A stretch of DNA of 64,000 bases from Alphaproteobacteria bacterium (GTDB lineage Bacteria > Pseudomonadota > Alphaproteobacteria > UBA828), in NCBI GenBank assembly GCA_011523425.1, contig WTGU01000069.1:1-64000 (forward strand), in the 5' to 3' direction. The notes beneath the pieces were generated by a model, which was not told where the DNA came from, ran no database searches, and saw only the letters and a list, made by a program, of their open reading frames with translations. Positions 22,655 to 30,364 of the stretch are shown here, one piece after another. Numbering within the stretch: the first letter of the stretch is position 1; every line of letters begins with the position of its first letter. The position numbers were made by a program, and so were the translations under genes.

Positions 22655-22682
22655 TTGCAGCGCCAGATGTTGTTGCTATTGT
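22655..22682 (+). promoter_or_regulatory. Possible promoter of tRNA-Ser
   Basis: TTGCAG (22655-22660), 16 bases, then TATTGT (22677-22682) sits 11 bases before the mature tRNA 5' end, the expected position for a tRNA promoter. The match to consensus is moderate (3/6 and 4/6). Confidence 0.4.
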
Positions 22683-22693
22683 TTCGCCGCCGG

Positions 22694-22781
22694 GGAGGGA
22701 TGGCCGAGTGGTTTAAGGCGCACGCCTGGAAAGCGTGTTCACCGAGAGGTGTCCGGGGTTCGAATCCCCGTCCCTCCGCCA
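22694..22781 (+). tRNA. tRNA-Ser(GGA)
   Basis: The 88-base class II tRNA has acceptor arms GGAGGGA / TCCCTCC, discriminator G and encoded CCA. The anticodon stem CACGC/GCGTG encloses loop CTGGAAA, giving anticodon GGA. There is a long variable arm and the T-arm GGGGTTCGAATCCCC. It reads serine codons TCC and TCT. Its 3' end and downstream flank recur in diverged form at 46123-46174. Confidence 0.96.
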
Positions 22782-22815
22782 GCCTTGCTCCGCGCAGCAC
22801 CGGCACATGCCGCTA
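22764..22815 (+). repeat. Left copy of a 52-base direct repeat: tRNA-Ser 3' end plus flank (putative attL)
   Basis: This segment covers the last 18 bases of tRNA-Ser and 34 bases of downstream flank. It matches 46123-46174 in the same orientation with about five mismatches in 52 bases. A repeated tRNA 3' end in direct orientation is the usual trace of site-specific island integration. Confidence 0.7.
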
Positions 22816-22818
22816 AAC

Positions 22819-22839
22819 CCCCGGATTTCCGGGGCTTTT
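22819..22839 (+). terminator. Rho-independent terminator of tRNA-Ser
   Basis: Stem CCCCGG / CCGGGG with a four-base loop (ATTT) is followed by CTTTT. It lies 37 bases after the tRNA. Confidence 0.75.
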
Positions 22840-22999
22840 CTCTATGTCGCACACCTGAACGTTCCCGCGAATAATGCGCGGCGCGCAGGGTCTGTGCCGA
22901 CCGGCACGGCAATTCAATGAAATCTCACCATTGCGTGGGGTCAACGAGGCGCGCCTAACAACCGCCGGAAGCCGTGCGGATCGTCCGAGTTTGTTCTGC

Positions 23000-24304
23000 T
23001 CAATGGCCGATCCGGATCGCGTCGGGAAGGAAGGTCACGATGTCCGGCACGAAGGTGATGAGCAGTGCGAGTCCCGCCATGATGAGGAAGAAGGGAAGCG
23101 TCGCGCGGGCGATGCGACCGATCCGCTCGCCGGTCATGCCCTGGATCACGAACAGGTTGAAGCCCACGGGTGGCGTGATCTGGGCCATCTCCACCACGAT
23201 CACCAGGAACACGCCGAACCAGATCTTGTCGAAGCCCGCCGCCGTCACCAGCGGCAGCGTGATGGGCAGCGTCATGACGATGCTCGACATGCCTTCGAGC
23301 ACGCAGCCGAGGATCGCGTAGAACACCAGCAGCAGCACGATGAGCGCGATGGGCGAGAGGTTCAGCGCGGCGATCTCGCCCGCGATCATGCGCGGCACGC
23401 CGAGAAAACCCATGGCGATGGAGAGGAAGTAGGCGCCGGCGACGATCAGCCCGATCATGCTGATGGTCCGGACCGCGCCGAGGCTCGCCTTGCGCAGCGT
23501 CTCCCAAGTGAGCGTCCCCTGTGCGGCGCTCACGATCAGCGCGCCCAGCACGCCGACCGCGGCGGCCTCGGACGGGCTCGCGATCCCGCCGTACATCGAG
23601 CCCAGCGCCGCGAGGATCAGGAACACCACGGGGCCCAGGTGCCGCAGGCCGAGCAGCTTGTCGGCGAGGCTCATGCTCTCCGCCTCGGCCGGCGCGAGCG
23701 AGGCCTTCCAGCTCGTTCGGATGCCGAGCCAGGTCATGTAGAGCAGCGCGAGCATGAGCCCCGGAATGATGCCGGCGAGGAAGAGCTTGAGGATCGAGGT
23801 CTCCGACAGCACGCCGTAGATGATGAGGATGATGCTGGGCGGGATCAGGAAGCCCAGCGTACCGGCGCCGGCGAGCGAGCCCATCGCCAGGTCGCGGTCG
23901 TAGCCGCGGCGCAACAGCTCCGTCAGCGTGATGCGGCCGACTGTCGCCGTGGTCGCGGCCGAGGAGCCGGAGATGGCCGCGAACATGGTGCAGCCCAGCA
24001 CGTTCACGTGCAGCAGGCGCCCCGGCAGGTGCGTCGTCCACGGCGCGAGCCCGGTGAAGAGCGAGGCGGAGAGGCGGGAGTGGAACAGGATCTCCGCCAT
24101 CAGGATGAAGAGCGGGAGCGCGATGAGCTCGGGCGTGGTGGTCGCGTTCCAGGTGAGCTGCGCGAGCAGTTTCTCGACCGGCAGGTCGCGGAAGATGGCG
24201 AGCCCGGCCAGGCCGGGCGCGTAGAGGGCGAGCCCGACCCAGACTCCGAGACCCAGGGCCAGGGCGAGCACGCCGAGTACGGCGCCGGCGGCTGCGACGG
24301 TCAT
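23000..24304 (-). CDS. TRAP transporter large permease (DctM family)
   Basis: The 434-residue protein has about 12 hydrophobic segments typical of the TRAP large subunit. Family motifs include FAAISGSSAATTATVGRI, GTLGFLIPPSIILIIYG and VVEMAQITPPVGFNLFVI. It carries out Na+-dependent uptake with the small subunit (4 bases upstream) and the periplasmic binding protein. The ligand cannot be read from sequence; TRAP systems mostly import carboxylates. It is the last gene of a dctP-dctQ-dctM operon on the minus strand, the first genes after tRNA-Ser. Confidence 0.93.
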   Translation of the reverse strand: MTVAAAGAVLGVLALALGLGVWVGLALYAPGLAGLAIFRDLPVEKLLAQLTWNATTTPELIALPLFILMAEILFHSRLSASLFTGLAPWTTHLPGRLLHVNVLGCTMFAAISGSSAATTATVGRITLTELLRRGYDRDLAMGSLAGAGTLGFLIPPSIILIIYGVLSETSILKLFLAGIIPGLMLALLYMTWLGIRTSWKASLAPAEAESMSLADKLLGLRHLGPVVFLILAALGSMYGGIASPSEAAAVGVLGALIVSAAQGTLTWETLRKASLGAVRTISMIGLIVAGAYFLSIAMGFLGVPRMIAGEIAALNLSPIALIVLLLVFYAILGCVLEGMSSIVMTLPITLPLVTAAGFDKIWFGVFLVIVVEMAQITPPVGFNLFVIQGMTGERIGRIARATLPFFLIMAGLALLITFVPDIVTFLPDAIRIGH

Positions 24305-24308
24305 GCGC

Positions 24309-24914
24309 TCATCCCGCGCTGAACTCGTCCTTCGCGGCTTCGTCCTCCGGCGGCTCGCCGATCAGCAGGCGCAGCGCCCGGGCAACGAGCTGCAACGTGA
24401 GCAGGGCCGCGCCGAAGGCCATCGCCGCCTGGGGGTAGACGAGAGGCGTCTCGTCGATGGTGGGCGACGTGCTGCCGCTCACCCATGACCGCGCGGCGAA
24501 GGCGGTGAGCGCCCACGCGAGGAACCCGGCGATCATCGTGCCGACCACCGTGGCGGCGGCGTCGAGCCAGTAGGCCAGCCGGGGCGGAATGCTCTGCGAG
24601 AGCAGCATCACCCTGACGTACCCGCCCGTCCTGAGCGCGAATGCTGCGGCGAGGAAGATCGAGACCGCGAAGAAGTACGCCGCGTACTCCCAGGCGAAGG
24701 AGAGGCTGACGTTGAGGACGGTGCGGCAGAAGATCTCCGCGAGGATGAGCCCCGCGATCCCCAGAACCAGCACGGCCGCGACGTAGCCGCAGCCGCGCGA
24801 CAGCGTGTCTATGCCTGCGAGAACCCGTGCGAGAACGGACAAGGGGCCGGCCTCCTCTGCCCGCTCCGGGCTGTCCGGACCGGAGCCCGGTGCCGACGAC
24901 GACCCGCCGGGCAC
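24309..24914 (-). CDS. TRAP transporter small permease (DctQ family)
   Basis: The 201-residue protein has four predicted membrane segments (VAAVLVLGIAGLILAEIFCR, YAAYFFAVSIFLAAAFAL, VVGTMIAGFLAWALTAFA, AAMAFGAALLTLQLVA), as in DctQ. A hydrophilic ~30-residue N-terminal extension precedes the first. The start is a GTG at 24914; no ATG precedes the first membrane helix, so the exact N terminus is uncertain. It lies between the binding protein (15 bases) and the large permease (4 bases). Confidence 0.88.
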   Translation of the reverse strand: MPGGSSSAPGSGPDSPERAEEAGPLSVLARVLAGIDTLSRGCGYVAAVLVLGIAGLILAEIFCRTVLNVSLSFAWEYAAYFFAVSIFLAAAFALRTGGYVRVMLLSQSIPPRLAYWLDAAATVVGTMIAGFLAWALTAFAARSWVSGSTSPTIDETPLVYPQAAMAFGAALLTLQLVARALRLLIGEPPEDEAAKDEFSAG

Positions 24915-24929
24915 CGGAGCCGCGCCCGG

Positions 24930-25934
24930 CTAGCGCTCGATGTCTTGCCGGAAGCCGTCGATGATCGCCTGGCCTTCGTCTCCCAGCTCAGCCAGCGCCT
25001 CGGCCAGCATCGGCTCGGTCGCGGCCTGCATGTCGGCCAGCATCGCCGCAGGCACCTCGCCCATCGCCACGCCGCGCTCGTTCAGGATCTTCGACTTGGC
25101 CGCGTCTTCCGCCTTGCTGACCTGCCAGAACACCGGTTCGAGCATCCGCGCCGCGGCCTCGATGGCGGCGCGCTGGCCCTCGGCAAGCGCGTGCCAGGCA
25201 TCCAGGTTGACCGAGACCATGTTCGACGACCAGACGTGCCTCGTCGGGTACATGTGCGTGAGGAACTCCCAGAACTTCCCGTCCACGCCGGAGCTCGCCG
25301 AGGTCGTGACCGCGTCGATGGTGCCGGCCGCGAGCGAGGGGACCACCTCGCCCCAGGGAAGCTGCACCGAGGTCATGCCGATGCGGTTGAACATCTCGGT
25401 CGTCGTGTCGTTGTAGGTGCGGATCTTGATGCCGGCGAGGTCCGCCACCCCCGCCGCCTCCACCTTGGTGTAGACGTACTGGCGCGGCCACGGCACGACG
25501 TAGAGCGCCTTCTGGTTGTACGCCGCCGCCACCCTCTCGATGGCCGGGCGAAAGTGCTTGTGGAAGATCGCGAGCTCATCGAGGTCCTCGATGATGTAGG
25601 GCTGCGTCTCCAGCCCGAGGATCTTACGCTCGCCCACCTGCTGGTTGAGCAGCATCTCGCCGATGGGCACGAGGCCGTCGCCGACCGCGTTCAGCATCTC
25701 CGGCCCCTTGAAGCCGAGGGAGCCGCCCGGGTGAATGTTGATGACGACCTCTCCGCCGGTCACCTGGCTCACCACCTTGGCGAAGGTCCTGGCGTTTTCG
25801 ACGTGGAAGTTGCCGTCGGTCCACGCGAGCGGCAGGTCCCACTCGGTCTCGGCGACGGCAGTCGCGGTCAGAGAGACCGAGAGCAGCGCCGCGGAAGCAA
25901 GGGCGATGGCTGCGCGTTTCGCGGAATGCATCAT
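24930..25934 (-). CDS. TRAP transporter substrate-binding protein (DctP family)
   Basis: The 334-residue periplasmic protein has a Sec signal peptide (about residues 1-28, ending AVA before ETEWDL). The DctP fold is marked by GGSLGFKGPEMLNAVGDG, the substrate-Arg region GIKIRTYNDTTTEMFN and LPWGEVVPSLAAGTIDA. It captures ligand for the permeases encoded immediately downstream. The ligand is unknown. It is first in the operon, with a 299-base upstream gap that probably holds its promoter. Confidence 0.93.
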   Translation of the reverse strand: MMHSAKRAAIALASAALLSVSLTATAVAETEWDLPLAWTDGNFHVENARTFAKVVSQVTGGEVVINIHPGGSLGFKGPEMLNAVGDGLVPIGEMLLNQQVGERKILGLETQPYIIEDLDELAIFHKHFRPAIERVAAAYNQKALYVVPWPRQYVYTKVEAAGVADLAGIKIRTYNDTTTEMFNRIGMTSVQLPWGEVVPSLAAGTIDAVTTSASSGVDGKFWEFLTHMYPTRHVWSSNMVSVNLDAWHALAEGQRAAIEAAARMLEPVFWQVSKAEDAAKSKILNERGVAMGEVPAAMLADMQAATEPMLAEALAELGDEGQAIIDGFRQDIER

Positions 25935-26233
25935 GGCTCAATACCTCTTCGTCAAATCCGGCTTCAACGATCCTGCCCTCGTTCCGGGCGCGGCCCGCAT
26001 GTCGCGCTCTCTCATTGTTCGGAGAGGAAGACGCTCGAACAACGAATTCCTACCCGATGGCAACGGCTTGCGCTACGTCCGCCACCCCACGATCCGATCC
26101 GACGCGAATAATCCGGGCTAGGTATACACCTCCGATGACACGCGCGACGACCCCACGGCGTCACCGATACAGTGCGCACCGCAGCATCAGGCCGCGCCCG
26201 GGCCGAGCTTCTGGACGTGAGCCCCTTCGATCC
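25935..26233. other. Intergenic region upstream of the TRAP operon
   Basis: About 300 bases between the dctP start and the downstream end of the Opp operon. It must hold the minus-strand TRAP promoter. A near-palindrome GGTATACACC (26121-26130) resembles operators of FCD-type GntR regulators, which often control TRAP genes, but no GntR gene is in the window. No gene or terminator is evident. Confidence 0.5.
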
Positions 26234-27268
26234 TCAGCGGCGGCCGGCGCCGAGCAGCTTCTCCGCCTCTACCTGGAAGTCGTCGAAATAGTCGAGCGCG
26301 TCGTGACCGCGCAGCGCGTCACGATGCTTGAAGCAGTTGACGGTGTGCCCCTGGGCGACCGTGTCTTCCGGCGGCATCTCGCTGCGGCACCGATCGTCGG
26401 CGAAGGGGCAGCGCCCGGCGAGGTAGCAGCCGGTCGGAAGGTCGATCGGGCTCGGAATCTCGCCTGCGAGGTCGACGGCGCTTTCCCGCTTGAGGTTCGG
26501 GTTGGGCAGCAGGACGGAGGAGAGAAGGCCGACGCTGTAGGGATGGCGCGGGTGGCTGAAGAGCTCCTTGGCCGTGCCGAGCTCCACGATCATGCCGAGA
26601 TACATCACCGCGACGCGGTGGCTCAGGTAGCGCACCGTGCTGAGGTCGTGGCTGATGAAGAGGTAGGCGGTCTCCAGTTCCTGCTGCAGGCGGATCAGGA
26701 GGTCGATGATCTCCGCCCGCGCCGTCGGGTCGAGAGCCGAGGTGGGCTCGTCCAGCACGATCAGCTCGGGATCGGTGACGATGGCGCGGGCGATGCCCAC
26801 TCGCTGCTGCTGGCCCGCGCTGAGCTCGGCCGGGAACTGCTCCAGCGTCGAATCGCGCAAGCCCACCCGGCGCGCGACCTCGCGCACCCGCCGGCGCTGG
26901 TCGGGGCGGGAGACTCCCATGGAGCGCAGCGGCTCGGCGATGGTGTTGCCGATCCGCACCTGCGGGTCGAGGGATTCGGCGGGCTCCTGGAAGACGAGCT
27001 GCAGCTTGCCGCGCAGCTCGCGCGTGCGGATGTTGCGCCGCCGGTTGATGGGTTTTCCGTGGAAGCCGATGGAGCCGTCCGTCGACTTGATGAGGCCGAG
27101 GACGCAGCGGCCGACCGTTGTCTTGCCCGAACCGGACTCGCCCACCAGCGAGAGCGTCTCGCCCCTGGCGACGGAGAAGCTCACCCCGTTCACCGCCTGC
27201 ACCACCGAGCGCGAGCCCGCGATGGGGAAGTGCTTGACCAGCCCGTCTACGGTGAGGACGGCGCTCAT
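26234..27268 (-). CDS. Oligopeptide/dipeptide-type ABC transporter ATPase (OppF/DppF-like)
   Basis: This 344-residue ATPase has an intact catalytic set: Walker [11 protein letters not shown]-loop VFQEP, signature LSAGQQQR, Walker [11 protein letters not shown] and H-loop His in ISHDLS. The C-terminal oligopeptide-type domain has Cys-bearing GCYLAGRCPFADDRC. Its start overlaps the stop of the partner ATPase (ATGA). It should pair with the degenerate OppD-like subunit and supply the main ATPase site. It is last in the minus-strand operon SBP-permease-permease-ATPase-ATPase. Confidence 0.92.
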   Translation of the reverse strand: MSAVLTVDGLVKHFPIAGSRSVVQAVNGVSFSVARGETLSLVGESGSGKTTVGRCVLGLIKSTDGSIGFHGKPINRRRNIRTRELRGKLQLVFQEPAESLDPQVRIGNTIAEPLRSMGVSRPDQRRRVREVARRVGLRDSTLEQFPAELSAGQQQRVGIARAIVTDPELIVLDEPTSALDPTARAEIIDLLIRLQQELETAYLFISHDLSTVRYLSHRVAVMYLGMIVELGTAKELFSHPRHPYSVGLLSSVLLPNPNLKRESAVDLAGEIPSPIDLPTGCYLAGRCPFADDRCRSEMPPEDTVAQGHTVNCFKHRDALRGHDALDYFDDFQVEAEKLLGAGRR

Positions 27269-28287
27269 GCCACCCGCTCCACCGGGAAGTGACAACGCAC
27301 GAGGTGGCGGGTGCCGAGCTCGCGCAGGTCGGGGTGACGCGCGTCGCACTCGTCCTCGCGGTGGACGCAGCGGGGCGCGTAGAGACAGGCCCTGCCTGCC
27401 TCCGCCTCGGTCGAGGCGAGCGGCTTGTGCCACTTGTTCCGGAGCGCCGGGTTGTGGGCGAAGGCGGCGAGCAGCATGACGCTGTACGGGTGCTGCGGAT
27501 TGTCGAAGAAGTCGCCGGTCTTCGCGAACTCCACGATCTCGCCGCGGTAGATCACGGCGACGCGGTCGCAGAAGTGCGCTGTGATGCCGACGTCGCGGGT
27601 GATGAAGAGCATGGAGGTGTCGTGCTCGCGCACGAGCGTGCGCAGCAGGTCGAGCACCTGGGCCTGCACCGTCACGTCGAGGCCGCTGGTGGCGTCGTCC
27701 GAGATCACGAACTTGGGCGAGCAGACGAGCGAGATCGCCATCACCACCCGCTGCGCCATGCCGCCGCTGAGCTCGTGCGGGAAGGCGCGGAAGCGCCGCG
27801 CGGGATCCGGGATGTGCACCGCCTTCAGCATGTCGAGCGCCATCTTGTCGGCCTCGGCGCGGCCGATGTCGAGATGGGCGCGGGCGACGGCGGCGATCTG
27901 CTTGCCCACGGGGATCAACGGGTCGAGCTCGCTGCGCGGGTTGGGGATCACCATGGCGATGTCCCTGCCGCGGATCGCGCGCAGCTGGTTCTCGGAGAGC
28001 GCCCGCATGTCCTTGCCGTCGAACTGGATCGAGCCGCTGTCGATGCGTCCGGGCTGGGTCAAGAGCCCCATCACCGCACGGGCCAGCGTCGTCTTGCCCG
28101 AGCCCGATTCGCCCACCAGCCCGACGATCTCGCCGCGGCGCACGCTGAGGTCGAGGTCCCGCACCGCGCGCACCGGCTCCTCCTCGTAGACCGGGTAGGA
28201 GACGTTGAGTCCGGCGATGTCGAGCATCGTCGTGCCCGGCGCGCCCGCCTGCGGTGCCATGGTCGTGTCGGTTGCGGCGGCGGCCAT
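27265..28287 (-). CDS. Opp/Dpp ABC transporter ATPase, OppD-like with degenerate catalytic motifs
   Basis: This 340-residue ATPase has Walker [10 protein letters not shown] and signature LSGGM, but three key positions differ from family consensus. The Q-loop region reads VIPNP instead of xFQDP. Walker B is followed by Asp rather than catalytic Glu (ISDDATSGLD). The H-loop reads ITRDVG, with Arg for His. The oligopeptide C-terminal motif ACLYAPRCVHREDEC is kept. It probably binds ATP but contributes little hydrolysis, making an asymmetric pair with the neighbour. The ATG at 28287 was chosen; the longer open frame upstream overlaps the permease gene. Confidence 0.9.
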   Translation of the reverse strand: MAAAATDTTMAPQAGAPGTTMLDIAGLNVSYPVYEEEPVRAVRDLDLSVRRGEIVGLVGESGSGKTTLARAVMGLLTQPGRIDSGSIQFDGKDMRALSENQLRAIRGRDIAMVIPNPRSELDPLIPVGKQIAAVARAHLDIGRAEADKMALDMLKAVHIPDPARRFRAFPHELSGGMAQRVVMAISLVCSPKFVISDDATSGLDVTVQAQVLDLLRTLVREHDTSMLFITRDVGITAHFCDRVAVIYRGEIVEFAKTGDFFDNPQHPYSVMLLAAFAHNPALRNKWHKPLASTEAEAGRACLYAPRCVHREDECDARHPDLRELGTRHLVRCHFPVERVA

Positions 28288-28289
28288 CG

Positions 28290-29300
28290 TCAGCCCCTGA
28301 TGCGCGGGTCGATGGCGAAATAGATCAGGTCCACCAGCAGGTAGATGATCAGCGACAGAATCGCCGAGAACAGCACGAAACCCAGCACCGGATTGATGTC
28401 GGCGTTGAGCACTCCCTGCACGGCGTACTGGCCGGCCCCGCCCCAGCTGAAGACGATCTCCACCAGCACGGCGCCGCCGATGAGGAAGCCGTAGAGCACG
28501 CTCACGATGGTGACCACCGAGGGCAGCGAGTTGCGGAACGCCTTGCGGATCACGACCCGCTTGGGCAGCCCGCACATCTCGGCGTAGCGGATCAGGTCGG
28601 ATTCCAGCATCCGCTCCATGGTCGCCTGGGTCATCTTGAGGATCGGCCCGGCGTTGATGACGGCGAGCGTCACCACCGGCAGCACGAGGTGGCCCAGCGT
28701 CGACCAGAGCGCCTGCCAGTTGCCGGCGATCAGGCTGTCGATGATCAGGAAGTTGGTGACCGGAGCCGGCGGCAGCACCGCGAAGTCGATGCGCCCGAGC
28801 GGTGCCGGGGCCACCTGCATGATCGTGTAGAACAGGTAGATCAGGATCAGCCCCAGCCAGAAGTCCGGCAGCGAGCCGGCGAGCAGGCCGTAGTAGTCGG
28901 AGAACTTCTTGACGATCGAGCGCTTGAAGTAGGCGGCGGCGACGCCGAGGGGAATACCGATCAGCAGCGCGAGCAGGAGCGAGAGGGTGATGAGCTCCAG
29001 CGTCGCGGGGAAGCGGATGGCGAGGTCGTGGAAGACGGGCTTCGTGGTCTGCCACGAGGTGCCGAGGTCGCCCTGCACCAGGTTCTGCAAGTAGATCCAG
29101 AACTGGTCGATGATCGTGCCGTCGAGCCCCATCTCCGCGTTGAGCATGGCGAGCTGCTCTTCGGTCGCGAAGGGGCCCAGCATCATCACGGCCGGGTCGC
29201 CGGGGATCAGCTTCACCAGCAGGAAGCTCACCAGGATGATGCCGAAGAGCTGCGGCCCGATGAAGAGGAAGCGGCGGCCGATGTAGCGGAGGATACGCAT
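28290..29300 (-). CDS. ABC transporter permease (OppB/DppB-like)
   Basis: The 336-residue inner-membrane protein starts with the OppB-type N terminus (RYIGRRFLFIGPQLFGIILV, LIPGDPAVMMLG) and has six predicted spans. The cytoplasmic coupling loop (EMCGLPKRVVIRKAFRNSL) contacts the ATPases. It lies 2 bases before the OppD-like gene and 9 bases after the second permease gene, so the operon is tight. Confidence 0.93.
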   Translation of the reverse strand: MRILRYIGRRFLFIGPQLFGIILVSFLLVKLIPGDPAVMMLGPFATEEQLAMLNAEMGLDGTIIDQFWIYLQNLVQGDLGTSWQTTKPVFHDLAIRFPATLELITLSLLLALLIGIPLGVAAAYFKRSIVKKFSDYYGLLAGSLPDFWLGLILIYLFYTIMQVAPAPLGRIDFAVLPPAPVTNFLIIDSLIAGNWQALWSTLGHLVLPVVTLAVINAGPILKMTQATMERMLESDLIRYAEMCGLPKRVVIRKAFRNSLPSVVTIVSVLYGFLIGGAVLVEIVFSWGGAGQYAVQGVLNADINPVLGFVLFSAILSLIIYLLVDLIYFAIDPRIRG

Positions 29301-29309
29301 CGCGCGGGC

Positions 29310-30260
29310 CTACGATGCCCTCTTCCTCTCGCGCAGCGTGCCGGCGAGGGCGCGCCTGCGCGCCGGGTCCGCCAGCACCTCGACGCTCGCGCCGACCAGC
29401 GCGAAGCCGAAGACCGTGACCGCAAGCGCGATACCGGGAAAGACCGAGGGCCACCACTGACCGGTGATGATGTTCTGGAAGCCCATGGCGATCATGCTGC
29501 CCCACTCGGGCGTGGGCGCGACCACGCCGGCGCCGACGAAGCTCAAGGCCGCCGTCAGCAGGATCGACCAGCCGATGTTGACCGAGAGCTGGGCCAGGAT
29601 CGGCGCCATCGAGTTCGGGATGATGTGGCGCAGCATGATCATCAGGTCGGAGGCGCCCGACACGTAGGAAGCCTCGACGTAGCGCATGTTGCGGATCGCC
29701 AGCACCTGGCTCCGCATGAGCCGCAGGTAGATCGGCGCGTTCACGAAGGCGATGGCGGCGATGATGCTCTCCAGGCTCTGGCCGAAGATCGCCACCAGAG
29801 CGATGGCGAAGACGAAGACGGGGAAGGCCTGCAGCACGTCGGCTGCGCGCATCACGAAGCCCGCGCCGAAGGAGCCGAAGCCGCCGCCTTCCTGGTAATA
29901 GCCGACCACCGCACCGATGAAGGAGCCTACGACGGCCGAGATCATCGTGCCCGCGAGCGCGATCGTGAGGTCGATGCGCGGCGCGTAGACGATGCGGCTG
30001 AAGATATCCATGCCGGTCGCATCGGTGCCGAAGAGGTGGCGCCAGCTCGGGCCCTGCAGGAAGTCGGCCGGGTTCGCGACCTCGGGTTCGTAGGGCGCGA
30101 TCAGCGGCGCGAAGATGGCGAGCACGATGACGAGCAGAACGATGACGTAGCCGAGCGCGAAGAGGGGCCGCGCCCGCAGCACCGCGAACAGGAAGCGGAG
30201 GGCGAAGAGAGTGGCGTCCCAGCGGCTGCGCTCGGAAGAGCCGGCGGCGATGTCCGTCAT
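29310..30260 (-). CDS. ABC transporter permease (OppC/DppC-like)
   Basis: The 316-residue permease has the OppC layout: an N-terminal anchor helix (LFALGYVIVLLVIVLAIFAP), a periplasmic segment with LFGTDATGMDIFSRI, then five spans with the coupling loop YVSGASDLMIMLRHIIPNSM. It forms a heterodimeric channel with the OppB-like protein encoded 9 bases downstream. Confidence 0.93.
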   Translation of the reverse strand: MTDIAAGSSERSRWDATLFALRFLFAVLRARPLFALGYVIVLLVIVLAIFAPLIAPYEPEVANPADFLQGPSWRHLFGTDATGMDIFSRIVYAPRIDLTIALAGTMISAVVGSFIGAVVGYYQEGGGFGSFGAGFVMRAADVLQAFPVFVFAIALVAIFGQSLESIIAAIAFVNAPIYLRLMRSQVLAIRNMRYVEASYVSGASDLMIMLRHIIPNSMAPILAQLSVNIGWSILLTAALSFVGAGVVAPTPEWGSMIAMGFQNIITGQWWPSVFPGIALAVTVFGFALVGASVEVLADPARRRALAGTLRERKRAS

Positions 30261-30320
30261 GGAACGCGCGGCATGCGCATGGCGCGAGTGAGTGTTCGCT
30301 CAGAACGGGGGGATGCGGTC

Positions 30321-30352
30321 GGGCCGCGCCGCCGCGGGTGGCGACGCGGCCC
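30321..30352 (-). other. Stem-loop between binding-protein and permease genes
   Basis: Perfect 8-base arms GGGCCGCG (30321-30328) and CGCGGCCC (30345-30352) with a 16-base loop lie just after the binding-protein stop. No T-run follows. In this position such hairpins often stabilise the upstream binding-protein mRNA or partly terminate, giving more binding protein than permease; that role is inferred. Confidence 0.5.
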
Positions 30353-30364
30353 GGAGAGCATCCC

